64,000 nucleotides of DNA from an uncultured Bacteroides sp. (GTDB lineage: Bacteria; Bacteroidota; Bacteroidia; Bacteroidales; Bacteroidaceae), in the NCBI RefSeq assembly GCF_963676325.1, contig NZ_OY781099.1:1488001-1552000 (forward strand), in the 5' to 3' direction. Both the position numbers and the translations under genes were made by a program. The notes below the pieces were generated by a model. The model was not told where the DNA came from, did not search any database, and worked only from the letters and a program-made list of their open reading frames with translations. This document shows positions 35,644-45,075 of the stretch, in pieces (position 1 is the first letter of the stretch; each line of letters begins with the position of its first letter).

Positions 35644-38600
35644 TTAGTTTAAAATTTTAACATCTTTCGCTTTTATATCACACTTTTGCACAACTACTAA
35701 TTTAAATACAGATTCAAAATTTTCAGCTATAGGTTTGGTCTGGAAATATTTAGGGTAGTTTTGGTTCCATTCAGTCTTTTCATTTTGTTGATCGGTATGT
35801 ATAAATATAAGCCGTGACAAAGTTGGCTGAGCTGAGACAGATGAAAACTGGGTTTGTAGAAAGTAATCACTTTTAGCGTCTAATAAAGGCAATAGCTTTT
35901 CAATGCTTGCATATTCCTTGTCTAAATAGGGATATATTGTCTTATTATTAATATGATTATATACAGTGAAATTATCTAATCCTGCTAATAGTTTATCTAT
36001 CATGATATTTCTTATTTTAACTTTATATTGACGGATAGTGTCATTGTCTAGTTTGTAACCATTTAAATATTCATATAGATGGATATTGCTAGTGATATCA
36101 TCTTTGTTATCATCGAAATATTTATCTAGTATACTATTAGACAATAAAGGAATAAATGGATTTTTAATTATTGAATCCATTTTTTCTAGTTTTCTTGATT
36201 CTTCGTTATACCATGCAGATAAATTTGCTTCATATGATTTTATGGCTAAGTACTTTTGTGCTAATTCATTTTGGAGTAAAGATAACCTATCAATAATCAT
36301 TCCAGCTATATGAAAACGCAACTGTATTACATATTGTTCTTCTCTTTTTTTACGAATTTGCACTTCTTTTCCCTTGTATATTTCGTCTAACTCTTCTTTT
36401 AGTTTTCTAAAATAATGTTTCCTTTGAGAAATATATAAGGACAGCAAAACGGCAGTAATGCCTGTTAAGGACATTAAAATCCAATTCCAATCATTAGCGT
36501 ACCAGTTCTCAATAAAATAACAACAAAATCCCCATATGAGTGCAATAAAAGTAATGAATCCACCATACAGAATATAACGGGCATTACTTTTATTCTGGAA
36601 ATCTTCTAGTGCTTTAGGACGTTCTTTATCTATAAAGTCTTTTTGTTCTTTTTGTATTTCTTTTTCTTCGTTGATTAAACGATCATTACCTAGCTCGTAA
36701 ATTTTTGAACGTTTACTATTGTTGCCTAATGTCTGTACTAGTTGCTCGTAGCCGCTTCTTAGCTCAGCGTAATCTTTATTTCTTTTTGCTAACAGTTGCT
36801 TTTCTTCATCAATAAGTACTCTAATTATTGAATATCTAATATTTGCGTCCGTTTTATTAAAGGAAACAACTGTATGTTCTTGAATTCCTTTGGTTTCTTC
36901 GTCGTTATTAATTGATGTGATAATGCAGGCCGAGTTTATGAATTGTTCATCTTCTATATAAGAAAATGGTATGTAACAATACCCACACTCTCCGAATTCT
37001 TTACCCCATGAATTACGCACAATATATACTTTATCATCTTCACTATATCCGCAAATTACCATACTGTGATTGCCACAGCTTTTAGATTCTATTTCTTCAT
37101 CTGTAGGTCTAAAAACAAAACCACTGTAGCTATTCCCGAATGAATTATATATCTTAAGAGAAATTGCAATAGGATATCCCTCAGATAGAGCCGAAACAAA
37201 ATCTAAATGTTTAATTTTAACGTTCTCAGCTTTTTTTATAATGTGATTTTTAGCATCTTCATATGCTTCAATATTTGGCTTTTTATAATAATTATCGATG
37301 TTATATGGACAAAAATCTTCTAAACAGATGCCTTCCTGTTCTAGACTTTCAATAACAGCGTACACAGAACTACCTTTATCCTCAATGCTTCCATCTTTAG
37401 TCCTTACGTTGTAATAAACAAAACGCTCACTTAAGTCGTAATTTTTCTGTTTTGACTTTTTAAGAATATATTCGTAAATTGATGAAATAGCAAAAACAGT
37501 ACATGCTCCTAATTGTCCCTGATCCTTTATAGGGGTGAAATTATTGCGCATATCCACATTGTTCTTAAGAGTACCTTGTGGTTCGTATGTTTCCTGAAGT
37601 GGTTTTTCTTCAATACCTTCTTGCAACTTATAAATGGTATGTCCATATGTAAATCCACCATCAATGAGTCTTTTTTTGCTTTGTTCTTCATTTTCGAGTT
37701 GAAGAGACTGTGATTCTAGTTCTTTGCTCTTTTGGCGAATATAATTTGTTGATTCTCGCATGGTTGATCGCAAATATTTCATTCCATCTAATGGAAGATA
37801 GATTTTTCCGAATTCATCATGTGGAGTCTCTAGTACGGCAGGAATATATGTTATTTCTCCATTTTTATTCTTTTCTTCTTTAACATGTCTATTATTCTCT
37901 TCTATGTATATTCCAAGTGCTTCGCTGTAACAATCATCAAGAATTAGCTGGTCTTTATTAAACTGATTCCCTTTTAATAATTCATCATCTTCTCCTAATA
38001 ATTGAGCCATAGCCGCTTGTTTTTCAGGTAAAGATAATGCTTCCTCTTTTATAAATGATTGAAAATCTTCCGTTAATTCCTCTATTTTTTTATCTAACTT
38101 AGGCGTAATTTCTGTTATAATCTGAACGTGACTTTTTCCTTTTTTTATTAGAGGTTCGACTTCTTCTATATAAAATTCTGAAAAAAGGTTTGTGTGCCCA
38201 CTTAATTGCTTTTGCACTATTTCAGACATTTTGTTTACATCTACTTCTTTTTGCGTTACATTTTCTCGTTCTAAAACATGTAAGTAAGCTCTCCGAAGAA
38301 GGTAATTTACAAAATAAAATTTGTCTAAGTTTAAAACAGAAAAGCCAAAAGCTGTTATGTCTTCACGATCAAATTCTTGCGATTGCGGGAATAATGTTGC
38401 GTAGTTTTCAACGCAAAGCAATGAAAATTCTCCAATAATTCGAATGAATGATTCATGGTCTAAGTTTAACGCAACACCTTGTGAATTGCAATTTTGAATT
38501 AAAATGAAGCGATGTAAACTTTGAGATTTGAATGCCACAATTTCTTTGGATACAGTTTTCACACTGTTCAAGTGCTCTTCATAGGAAAAAGGCAGTCTTT

Positions 38601-39090
38601 CTAAATCTTCTTTTTTGCAAAATAGAAAGTCTAAATCAGCAGCAAATCCTATTATATCAATGGAGTAAGATTGTCGAATTGCACCAATTTGCTCAATGAT
38701 TCTTTTAGCTTCTTTCCAAAGATTTTCTTTGTAAAGAGGCAAGTATATGCATAAATGTAATTTTACGCTATCACCTTGATTATTAATGGTGATAGTGTTG
38801 TCGTACAATGATGCAAAATAATGTTTAACCTCTTCATCGTTATTTACCGATTGAGGATGAGAAGATAAAACTTGATAACGTTCATCTATTTCAGAAATGA
38901 ATTCTGTATTATCGGAGATTATTTTCTCAGTTATAATTTTAGCTACCCATTTATTATCTGAGAAGTCCCAATTAATGACATTGAAATAAGGTTTAGCTTT
39001 ATCTTCTCCATATTTCGCTCCATACTTTTTTAAATCGATACTGGCACGTTCTAGTCCAGACCCCATTAGCAAATGAACAGTGTGTCTCAT
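35644..39090 (-). CDS. Papain-like protease with N-terminal pseudo-tubulin region and TM hairpin
   Basis: 1148 residues, third gene of the operon, 9 bases after the tubulin-like gene. Residues about 2-275 follow the order of the 912-aa tubulin-like protein: HTVHLLMGSGLE, YGEDKAKPYFNVINWDFSD, KLHLCIYLPLYKENLW at the place of the GTP loop (glycines lost), SYSIDIIGFAADLDF, RFILIQNCNSQG and ITAFGFSVLNLDKF. A charged helical part follows. Residues about 510-720 are a C1 (papain) peptidase: KDQGQLGACTVFA with Gln524 and Cys530, CGNHSMVICGY with His675, VRNSWG with Asn693. Two membrane helices lie at about 837-857 and 866-886, then a coiled-coil, Lys/Glu-rich cytoplasmic tail. There is no signal peptide, so the protease should face the cytoplasm. 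Its substrate is unknown. Confidence 0.85.
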   Translation of the reverse strand: MRHTVHLLMGSGLERASIDLKKYGAKYGEDKAKPYFNVINWDFSDNKWVAKIITEKIISDNTEFISEIDERYQVLSSHPQSVNNDEEVKHYFASLYDNTITINNQGDSVKLHLCIYLPLYKENLWKEAKRIIEQIGAIRQSYSIDIIGFAADLDFLFCKKEDLERLPFSYEEHLNSVKTVSKEIVAFKSQSLHRFILIQNCNSQGVALNLDHESFIRIIGEFSLLCVENYATLFPQSQEFDREDITAFGFSVLNLDKFYFVNYLLRRAYLHVLERENVTQKEVDVNKMSEIVQKQLSGHTNLFSEFYIEEVEPLIKKGKSHVQIITEITPKLDKKIEELTEDFQSFIKEEALSLPEKQAAMAQLLGEDDELLKGNQFNKDQLILDDCYSEALGIYIEENNRHVKEEKNKNGEITYIPAVLETPHDEFGKIYLPLDGMKYLRSTMRESTNYIRQKSKELESQSLQLENEEQSKKRLIDGGFTYGHTIYKLQEGIEEKPLQETYEPQGTLKNNVDMRNNFTPIKDQGQLGACTVFAISSIYEYILKKSKQKNYDLSERFVYYNVRTKDGSIEDKGSSVYAVIESLEQEGICLEDFCPYNIDNYYKKPNIEAYEDAKNHIIKKAENVKIKHLDFVSALSEGYPIAISLKIYNSFGNSYSGFVFRPTDEEIESKSCGNHSMVICGYSEDDKVYIVRNSWGKEFGECGYCYIPFSYIEDEQFINSACIITSINNDEETKGIQEHTVVSFNKTDANIRYSIIRVLIDEEKQLLAKRNKDYAELRSGYEQLVQTLGNNSKRSKIYELGNDRLINEEKEIQKEQKDFIDKERPKALEDFQNKSNARYILYGGFITFIALIWGFCCYFIENWYANDWNWILMSLTGITAVLLSLYISQRKHYFRKLKEELDEIYKGKEVQIRKKREEQYVIQLRFHIAGMIIDRLSLLQNELAQKYLAIKSYEANLSAWYNEESRKLEKMDSIIKNPFIPLLSNSILDKYFDDNKDDITSNIHLYEYLNGYKLDNDTIRQYKVKIRNIMIDKLLAGLDNFTVYNHINNKTIYPYLDKEYASIEKLLPLLDAKSDYFLQTQFSSVSAQPTLSRLIFIHTDQQNEKTEWNQNYPKYFQTKPIAENFESVFKLVVVQKCDIKAKDVKILN

Positions 39091-39099
39091 TATTTAGTA

Positions 39100-41838
39100 T
39101 TACAATGCTTTCTTAACAAATTCAAGTTCAGCTGTTATTAATTTACGGATTGGTTCAAATCCTTTGGTTTTAATCTCATCCTTAGTTAGATTGATCTGAG
39201 AATATTTATCAAAATAATTCATCTTAGCATCATCAACTTTAACTTGCATAACATCAACTCCTTTGTTTCTTTGATATAAATTAAAATACTCATTAAATTC
39301 ATTGCGGATGATAGTTTTATTGCGCTTAAATGAATCAAATGATTCGTCACGATATTTTGTTAGTTCAACCCAATTATCATCTAGTGAGTCTCCTAATTCG
39401 TCGCACTTGAAATAATACTTATCGTTTTCATTTTTTATTAAGCCAAAAATGAATCCTTTTACCCAAAGATCTAAAGTGTCATCAACAGCAGCTTTAGGCA
39501 TGATACTATAATCTTCACGTTGCATTTTATTGAGTATTATTGTGTCAAAGTGGCAATTGCAATTGCAATTATCATATTTTTCTTTGTATGATGTAACTGG
39601 GTCTATTGCATAAGCAGGTACTACGCCAAATTGCCTATAAATAATAACTCTATCGTTAACGCCAATGTTTGCAAAATCAACATCAATGCTACCTTGTAGT
39701 AAATTCTTAAAGTAATCATCTTTATATAAGCGAGAATTCTTTTTATCAGGAACACCAATATAAAAACTATTGGCAGGTTTCTCTGCTGGTGAATAACCTC
39801 TATAGTTGCATCTCAAAAGTGGTTCAGATTTGTTGATAGCAATGCTTACAGTGTGTCTAAATGAATCTTCATCCATGAGGTCAAGGATATTATCAATGGT
39901 TGTATTTCCCCATCTTTTAGCAGTAGACAAACTTTTAGCATAGTCTAAAATTTCTTTAGTGACTTCAGTGCTACGTTTGGTGTCGAAATCAAATATTTTT
40001 TCTGGATATGACAAATCCTTTAAAAACTCTTCTATCTGAATTTCTTCATCTTTAATTACGACTTGATTCAGAAACGTTTGCGCTAGATCTATTTGAAATG
40101 TTTGAGAAGCTCTACCAACTCTATTTTGTATTTCGGATAATTGTTCTGTACAACTTGAAATAATTGCGATCAACATCTTTTTGATATTGGTTACTTTTGT
40201 ATAGGTATTGATCAGGTTGTTTTGCAATCCATTATAGAATGTTATAGCAGCATTTCTGCGAATTATCTCTCTTTGATTTATAGCCATTATAGTAGCAGCA
40301 TCTATTACACTATCACTATATTCTTCTAACTTTTGTTTACTCTTAAAGAATTTTCCGTTTAAATCAGATAAATCTTTGATAGCAAGTGTTACAGATGATT
40401 CTATGATTGGCTGTTTTTCTTTTAAGTCTTTTAATTCATCATTCATTTCTTTTAAGAAGATGCTTACTTGAGCTTGTATTCCTAATAATATACTTTCAGT
40501 TGCACCTACACCACATTCCTGATTGATCTCTTTTACCATCAATTTGCGAAGTTCTTCAGATACTCGTTTGCTTAATCTGGCTATTTTGGTTTCAATTTCA
40601 CCATCTTTAGGCTGAGTACTTTTTAAGAATGCTTCGTATTCTGGAGTTGCATTTGTTCTATTGTTGATTACGCTAAATGGGTACGGAGGTTCTTTATCTA
40701 ACATGTAATCAATCACCTTATCGAAACCATTGTTTTCGCGGATATTGACTTCTGGGGAATCTATCCAGCTATTAACGATTGTATCAGCATCAATGCAACT
40801 ATTTAGTAATCTTTCTATTAATCTTTTTGCCGCTTTGTTAGCATAAAGATCTCTAAGATCTTTTCCATGGAATATGATTTCACAGACACCTAAACCTGCT
40901 GCCCAGGCTTTTTTGTTTTCTATATCCATAGAACCGGCACTAATATTTTTCTCAAGATTGTCGCTAACACTTGCTGATGCTGATGATAATTCACCTGCAG
41001 ATGTAACTAATGTCAGGCTTATCATTTCTGATAACTGATCTACATGCAAATATGTGTCGTTGTTTCTGTTTTTATTATCGATAAAGAAAAATGCATTGAA
41101 TGGTCTATCATTTGTTTCTTGAATTGAACTAATGTAGTCTAGTGATATCTTATCACTTGTTAAATCCATGTGCATTAGCCAGTCTAAATCTTGTATAGCT
41201 CCATATGCATTAGGTTTAACTTTCGCCATTCCAGAACTTGCCATTGCTTCGAATACATCAGGTAAAACGCCGTAACCCGTTAATTTGCATTGTGGAGCAC
41301 ATTTGCGTAATAGGTATGCCATATTTATGAATGTTCCACATCCTGTTCCTCCGCAGAGAGAAAAAACCATGTGTATTTCCACATTTGAAGAAAGTAATTC
41401 GTAATTTGGATTATCTGTTATTGTTGCTTCGGTTATACGATCTATTACTGATTTCACTTTATTTTCTACATCAGAATAATTAACGGTTAAAGCAAAACGC
41501 CCATTTGTTCGAATTTGTCCTGCACCTAATGTCATTGAAGTTAAAGCAAAAGCATTTTCTTCAGGAAACCAGTTAAAATGATCTTTGTTTACTTCATAAA
41601 TAGGACGTGCTTCTTGTACTTTAATAGGAAGCTGCTCATTTGGAGAAAGCGTTATTCTTCCATATCTTGAGTCTAAATCTTTTTTATAAGCCCCTCCATC
41701 TGTGTCAATTCCTAAAAAGCCAATCATAGGTGGTACTTCACCATAAGTTTCAACGAACATTTTTTTAGTATTTAATAAAGCAGCCATACCTGTACCGCCT
41801 AAACCAATGTAAAGACATCTTCTAATTTTAGTTGTCAT
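39100..41838 (-). CDS. Tubulin/FtsZ-like GTPase homologue (Tubulin_2 type)
   Basis: 912 residues, second gene of the operon. N-terminal CLYIGLGGTGMAALLNTKK (residues 8-26) and FLGIDTDGG give the Rossmann-like start. The nucleotide loop CGGTGCGTF (Gly163-Thr169) corresponds to the tubulin/FtsZ signature GGTGTGS. GYGVLPDVFEA and PNAYGAIQDLDWL (about 209-221) are typical of the bacterial Tubulin_2 family. The rest is helical with a coiled coil near 450-510 and a CNCNCH cluster (about residue 758) that could bind metal. No signal or membrane helix. FtsZ-like proteins of this type have been proposed to act in membrane remodelling and often neighbour vWA genes, as here. GTP binding is likely from the loop; polymerisation is inference. 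Confidence 0.87.
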   Translation of the reverse strand: MTTKIRRCLYIGLGGTGMAALLNTKKMFVETYGEVPPMIGFLGIDTDGGAYKKDLDSRYGRITLSPNEQLPIKVQEARPIYEVNKDHFNWFPEENAFALTSMTLGAGQIRTNGRFALTVNYSDVENKVKSVIDRITEATITDNPNYELLSSNVEIHMVFSLCGGTGCGTFINMAYLLRKCAPQCKLTGYGVLPDVFEAMASSGMAKVKPNAYGAIQDLDWLMHMDLTSDKISLDYISSIQETNDRPFNAFFFIDNKNRNNDTYLHVDQLSEMISLTLVTSAGELSSASASVSDNLEKNISAGSMDIENKKAWAAGLGVCEIIFHGKDLRDLYANKAAKRLIERLLNSCIDADTIVNSWIDSPEVNIRENNGFDKVIDYMLDKEPPYPFSVINNRTNATPEYEAFLKSTQPKDGEIETKIARLSKRVSEELRKLMVKEINQECGVGATESILLGIQAQVSIFLKEMNDELKDLKEKQPIIESSVTLAIKDLSDLNGKFFKSKQKLEEYSDSVIDAATIMAINQREIIRRNAAITFYNGLQNNLINTYTKVTNIKKMLIAIISSCTEQLSEIQNRVGRASQTFQIDLAQTFLNQVVIKDEEIQIEEFLKDLSYPEKIFDFDTKRSTEVTKEILDYAKSLSTAKRWGNTTIDNILDLMDEDSFRHTVSIAINKSEPLLRCNYRGYSPAEKPANSFYIGVPDKKNSRLYKDDYFKNLLQGSIDVDFANIGVNDRVIIYRQFGVVPAYAIDPVTSYKEKYDNCNCNCHFDTIILNKMQREDYSIMPKAAVDDTLDLWVKGFIFGLIKNENDKYYFKCDELGDSLDDNWVELTKYRDESFDSFKRNKTIIRNEFNEYFNLYQRNKGVDVMQVKVDDAKMNYFDKYSQINLTKDEIKTKGFEPIRKLITAELEFVKKAL

Positions 41839-41848
41839 AGTGTTAAAT

Positions 41849-43558
41849 TTATAAGATTTTTATTTTTGCTTTTTCTTTAGTATTTATATTTTCTATAGTG
41901 TAATCTGTGTGTTTTACTAATGATGTAGCGAAAGGGGTAAATACATATTTTCTTTGAGTAATAGCTTTTCCACCTTTTTTGCTTGGGATAATTGCCAATT
42001 CATCTTTCCAAATATGATTGGCTTCATAGACAATTTTACCTTTAAATATGGAGCTAAGTTTATTTCCTTCTTTTTTCTTGTCAGTGAATATAATTTTACG
42101 TGCACCATGAATACGTATTTGGCGAAAATATGGCTCATCGATTTGTATTTTACCTACTTTAAAAGTTGGGTAGAGTGATGGTTTTATAAATAAAAACCAG
42201 ATTATTAATAATGCTACAATGAGTACCATAATCCAAAATAGAATAATAGCCAATGGATTATAATTGATTGTATAATGTGTACGGAGTGTTTGTTCATATG
42301 CCTGTGTCTCATTGTCATTAATACGCTCAAGATTTTCTATTGAAGTAGTTATTGGGGTTATCTTGAAATATCGATTTCCTGTTTCTGAATCTTTATTAAA
42401 TATTATTGATAAAATACTCTTTGAGTCTTCTGGCTTTATTGTAAATCTTTTGTCCGGGCACTCTTTTCCATTATATAGTATGGTATAATCATTTTTGGAG
42501 TCGGTTGATGAAAGAGCAAACATAACAATAGACTTGTCTGTAATAGCAGCTTTGTTGTATTTGGCTGTTAAATCTACATTTAAAGTGTCTTGTTCTTTTT
42601 CACTCCAGAATAGAAATGAATTGTAGTAGGAAGCTTTACCTAAATTGGCTTCTTCTGTAATCATTTCTAGTACACGCTCAGGTTTATTTATTACGTTGAT
42701 GATAATGGTTGGATTTAATATTTTGACACCTTTTCCTTCTACATTAATATTAAAAGAATAGCTTTGTGCACCTTGTAATTGCTTATTAAGTTCTACCAAA
42801 GAGCATTTTGGAATTATCTTAAATATGGCTTTCCCATCTTTTATTTTACCTAATAACTTGACGTCAAAATATGGATCTTTGCAGCTTACTACCGCTTCAT
42901 ATTCACCAGCAGCAGAAAATGATATTTTCTTAGCTTTTAAGTCTAGTGTATTAACTCTAATCTGTTCTTGATCAAAGGCACCAAAAGGCGGTATGTGTCC
43001 AGCATTTGCGTCAATTAAGAATGCACTTGGACATGAATTTATTGTCTTTTCTAGTTTTTGGTTACGGGCTTTATCAGTAAGCATAACATAAAAGACAAAG
43101 CTGTTTTTATTTTGGCTACACCATTTTTCGATTCGTGCACACAAGGCATCCATGCCTTTAACATTGTCATTGCCATCAGTGAGGATAAACAAATAATTGT
43201 CTTTGTTTGGATTTTGACATTTCATGCCTTCATCCCAAGCTGCACAGATATTTGTATTTGTAACATCTTTAATATATTCATTAAATTGGCTATTAATTTT
43301 GCTCCAATTGAAATCTTTGCTTTCAAATTGCATGATTGGATGAACAACGGTTTGGAATGGCACAATTGATACGGATGAATTTCCCGCTAAATCTTCTATA
43401 TCTTCTTTCAGGTAATTTTTAGTTGGTTCCCAAATATTTGTTTGATTAATCATTGATTGTGTGCAATCAAAAAGATAGATGTAATTTCTTTCTCGCTGTG
43501 CGTTAACTGAAATATATGATAAAAAAAATATCACGATAAAAATTGTGCGTACTTTCAT
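41849..43558 (-). CDS. Exported vWA-domain membrane protein
   Basis: 569 residues, first gene of the operon. A signal peptide (MKVRTIFIVIFFLSYISVNA) is followed at once by the vWA metal site YLFDCTQSM (Asp31, Thr33, Ser35), with FILTDGNDN as the second site. Two beta-rich domains follow, then one membrane helix (about 436-459, AIILFWIMVLIVALLIIWFL) and a cytoplasmic tail of about 105 residues. So the vWA is periplasmic and the tail can reach the cytoplasmic tubulin-like protein encoded 10 bases downstream. The vWA may bind a periplasmic ligand or partner through its metal; the partner is unknown. Confidence 0.87.
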   Translation of the reverse strand: MKVRTIFIVIFFLSYISVNAQRERNYIYLFDCTQSMINQTNIWEPTKNYLKEDIEDLAGNSSVSIVPFQTVVHPIMQFESKDFNWSKINSQFNEYIKDVTNTNICAAWDEGMKCQNPNKDNYLFILTDGNDNVKGMDALCARIEKWCSQNKNSFVFYVMLTDKARNQKLEKTINSCPSAFLIDANAGHIPPFGAFDQEQIRVNTLDLKAKKISFSAAGEYEAVVSCKDPYFDVKLLGKIKDGKAIFKIIPKCSLVELNKQLQGAQSYSFNINVEGKGVKILNPTIIINVINKPERVLEMITEEANLGKASYYNSFLFWSEKEQDTLNVDLTAKYNKAAITDKSIVMFALSSTDSKNDYTILYNGKECPDKRFTIKPEDSKSILSIIFNKDSETGNRYFKITPITTSIENLERINDNETQAYEQTLRTHYTINYNPLAIILFWIMVLIVALLIIWFLFIKPSLYPTFKVGKIQIDEPYFRQIRIHGARKIIFTDKKKEGNKLSSIFKGKIVYEANHIWKDELAIIPSKKGGKAITQRKYVFTPFATSLVKHTDYTIENINTKEKAKIKIL

Positions 43559-43821
43559 GTATTTTGTATTTGTTTATTTCTTATAAAGGTTAAATTTATG
43601 GAAGTATAGATCAATAGACTATATTCTGATTAGTAGTTAAATGTTCTAATAAAAACTTTTTTTATATTTATTTTATAAAATATTTAATTGTATTTATGTA
43701 TGTAATTTGTTTATATTTAGACTTTTATGAAAATAAATCTTTAAGTATTAGATGTTAAGTAGCTAACTGTTTCTTTTTAATAAATTAAAATAACTATATA
43801 TATGTATATATTTATAGACTT

Positions 43822-43829
43822 CAAAAATA
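43822..43829 (-). promoter_or_regulatory. Possible -7 box TATTTTTG of the tubulin module
   Basis: CAAAAATA on the plus strand, about 264 bases before the vWA start. In such A+T-rich DNA a chance match is likely. Confidence 0.3.
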
Positions 43830-44020
43830 ATCATTTTTGCTATATGGTGAACTTTTTATTTAAATAAATATTTGTTTTATTATTTTTTTATGAAATCTCT
43901 CTATTATTTCTTTTTATATCTTCAAATATTTATTCATTAATGATTGATAAATATACACATTCTTTATAAAGTATGGTTTGTTGTTCTTTTGATTGTTTTA
44001 TTATTCGTGTTATCTATATA

Positions 44021-44072
44021 CCGGCATTTACTTAATATCTCTGACTTTGGCATAAAGATGTAACAGAAGGAA
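44021..44072. repeat. 52-bp direct repeat, copy 1
   Basis: About 88 percent identical by eye to 45076-45127 (CCGGCATTTACTTAATA...TGACTTTGGCAT). Read on the minus strand both copies give the peptide YIFMPKSE(I/V)LSKCR, so they may derive from the 3' end of a coding element. Confidence 0.75.
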
Positions 44073-44338
44073 AGTATTTGCGACATTAAAATACGCTCTT
44101 TAATAGAGGTCTTTATATCTTTCCGGATATAAATTATTAAAGAAGACAATCGTCTTTATTGGATAGCAACAGACACAAACAACGTGAACAAACTACTTTA
44201 TTATACTATAAGTTTTTTCATGTATTTTTAATTAAATAGCTGATTATGTGTAATCTATATTAAAGAATAACAGCAGTAAGAGGATAAAACACTTCTCAAT
44301 TGTTCTATACTAGAGTTACTAATTTAATATTATAGATT

Positions 44339-44893
44339 ATGAAAAAGTTATTGTTTGTGTGGTTGGCGTTAACGGCTTTTTCGCTTCCATCGTTTGCACA
44401 AGATGCTGGCACTACCAGTGCACCATATGAGGTTGTAGTACCTGATAAAGGTTTCACTCTGAAAGAAAGTCAAATTCCTTTTTCTGTTCTGAAAGCACGG
44501 AGTACTAACTTTAAAATGAATGACCCGGTTACATGGACAAAGTTCCCATATACCTTAAAGGATTATGGATGGGAATATGATGAATCTAATAAGGTCGATT
44601 ATTATAAGGTTTCTATGAAAGCTGCTAACAATAAGATGATATATGCAGTTTATTCTGCAAAAGGAGATCTTATTGCTACCAAGGAGGAAACAACTAATGC
44701 TGAGTTGCCTGCTTATGTATTAGACGCATTTTCAAAAAGCAAATACAAAGACTGGCAAATCATTGGGAATAAAGAGGTGATTCATTTCTTTTATGAAAAG
44801 AATAGTGTAAAACAGGTAATTCGCTTAACAATTGCAAAAGATAATGAGGTGAAACACATCAATTTCAACTATGAAGGGAAAGTTGATAAATAG
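44339..44893 (+). CDS. Exported PepSY-like protein
   Basis: 184 residues, signal peptide ending at SFAQD. Two short alpha/beta halves (KDYGWEYDESNKVDYYKVSM...YAVYSAKGDLIATKEE and LPAYVLDAFSKSKYKDWQIIG) resemble the PepSY-like/BLIP-like periplasmic family that is common in Bacteroides and of unknown role. Transcribed away from the tubulin module and followed by a terminator. The gene is flanked by the two copies of the 52-bp direct repeat. Confidence 0.7.
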   Translation: MKKLLFVWLALTAFSLPSFAQDAGTTSAPYEVVVPDKGFTLKESQIPFSVLKARSTNFKMNDPVTWTKFPYTLKDYGWEYDESNKVDYYKVSMKAANNKMIYAVYSAKGDLIATKEETTNAELPAYVLDAFSKSKYKDWQIIGNKEVIHFFYEKNSVKQVIRLTIAKDNEVKHINFNYEGKVDK

Positions 44894-44986
44894 GCTAAAA
44901 TTCTTTTTTAATAGGTTTTATGGTTATTCCAATAGCCTATTTACAATATTTTAATGGGTTATGTAGACCGGAAGTTTTGTTGTCAG

Positions 44987-45021
44987 GAACGGGAAAGATT
45001 CGATATCTTTCTCGTTCTTTA
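44987..45021 (+). terminator. Terminator of the PepSY-like gene
   Basis: 12-bp stem GAACGGGAAAGA/TCTTTCTCGTTC with one G-T wobble, followed by TTTAATTTATT. Confidence 0.75.
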
Positions 45022-45035
45022 ATTTATTACAATGG

Positions 45036-45068
45036 TATTGGACAATGAATTTAAATTATTCACCAATT
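45036..45068. repeat. Dispersed 33-nt element, single copy
   Basis: TATTGGACAATGAATTTAAA...TTCACCAATT, differing at only a few positions from the unit at 35528-35560. Confidence 0.75.
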
Positions 45069-45075
45069 ACTCAGC

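Larger units (their letters stand above)
43559..44338. other. 780-base very A+T-rich gap upstream of the module
   Basis: No gene recognised. Long A/T runs, the first copy of a 52-bp direct repeat (44021-44072), and possible promoters for the vWA operon (minus) and the PepSY-like gene (plus). Confidence 0.65.

Noticed and set aside
35644..43558. Tubulin module as a phage or plasmid segregation (TubZ/PhuZ) system
   Set aside because: The protein is much larger than TubZ or PhuZ, no TubR-like DNA-binding gene, tubC-type repeats upstream or phage genes are seen, and the partners are membrane proteins.
43964..44149. 61-codon minus-strand ORF upstream of the PepSY-like gene
   Set aside because: Contains the 52-bp repeat, but no start context or family; more likely a repeat remnant than a gene.
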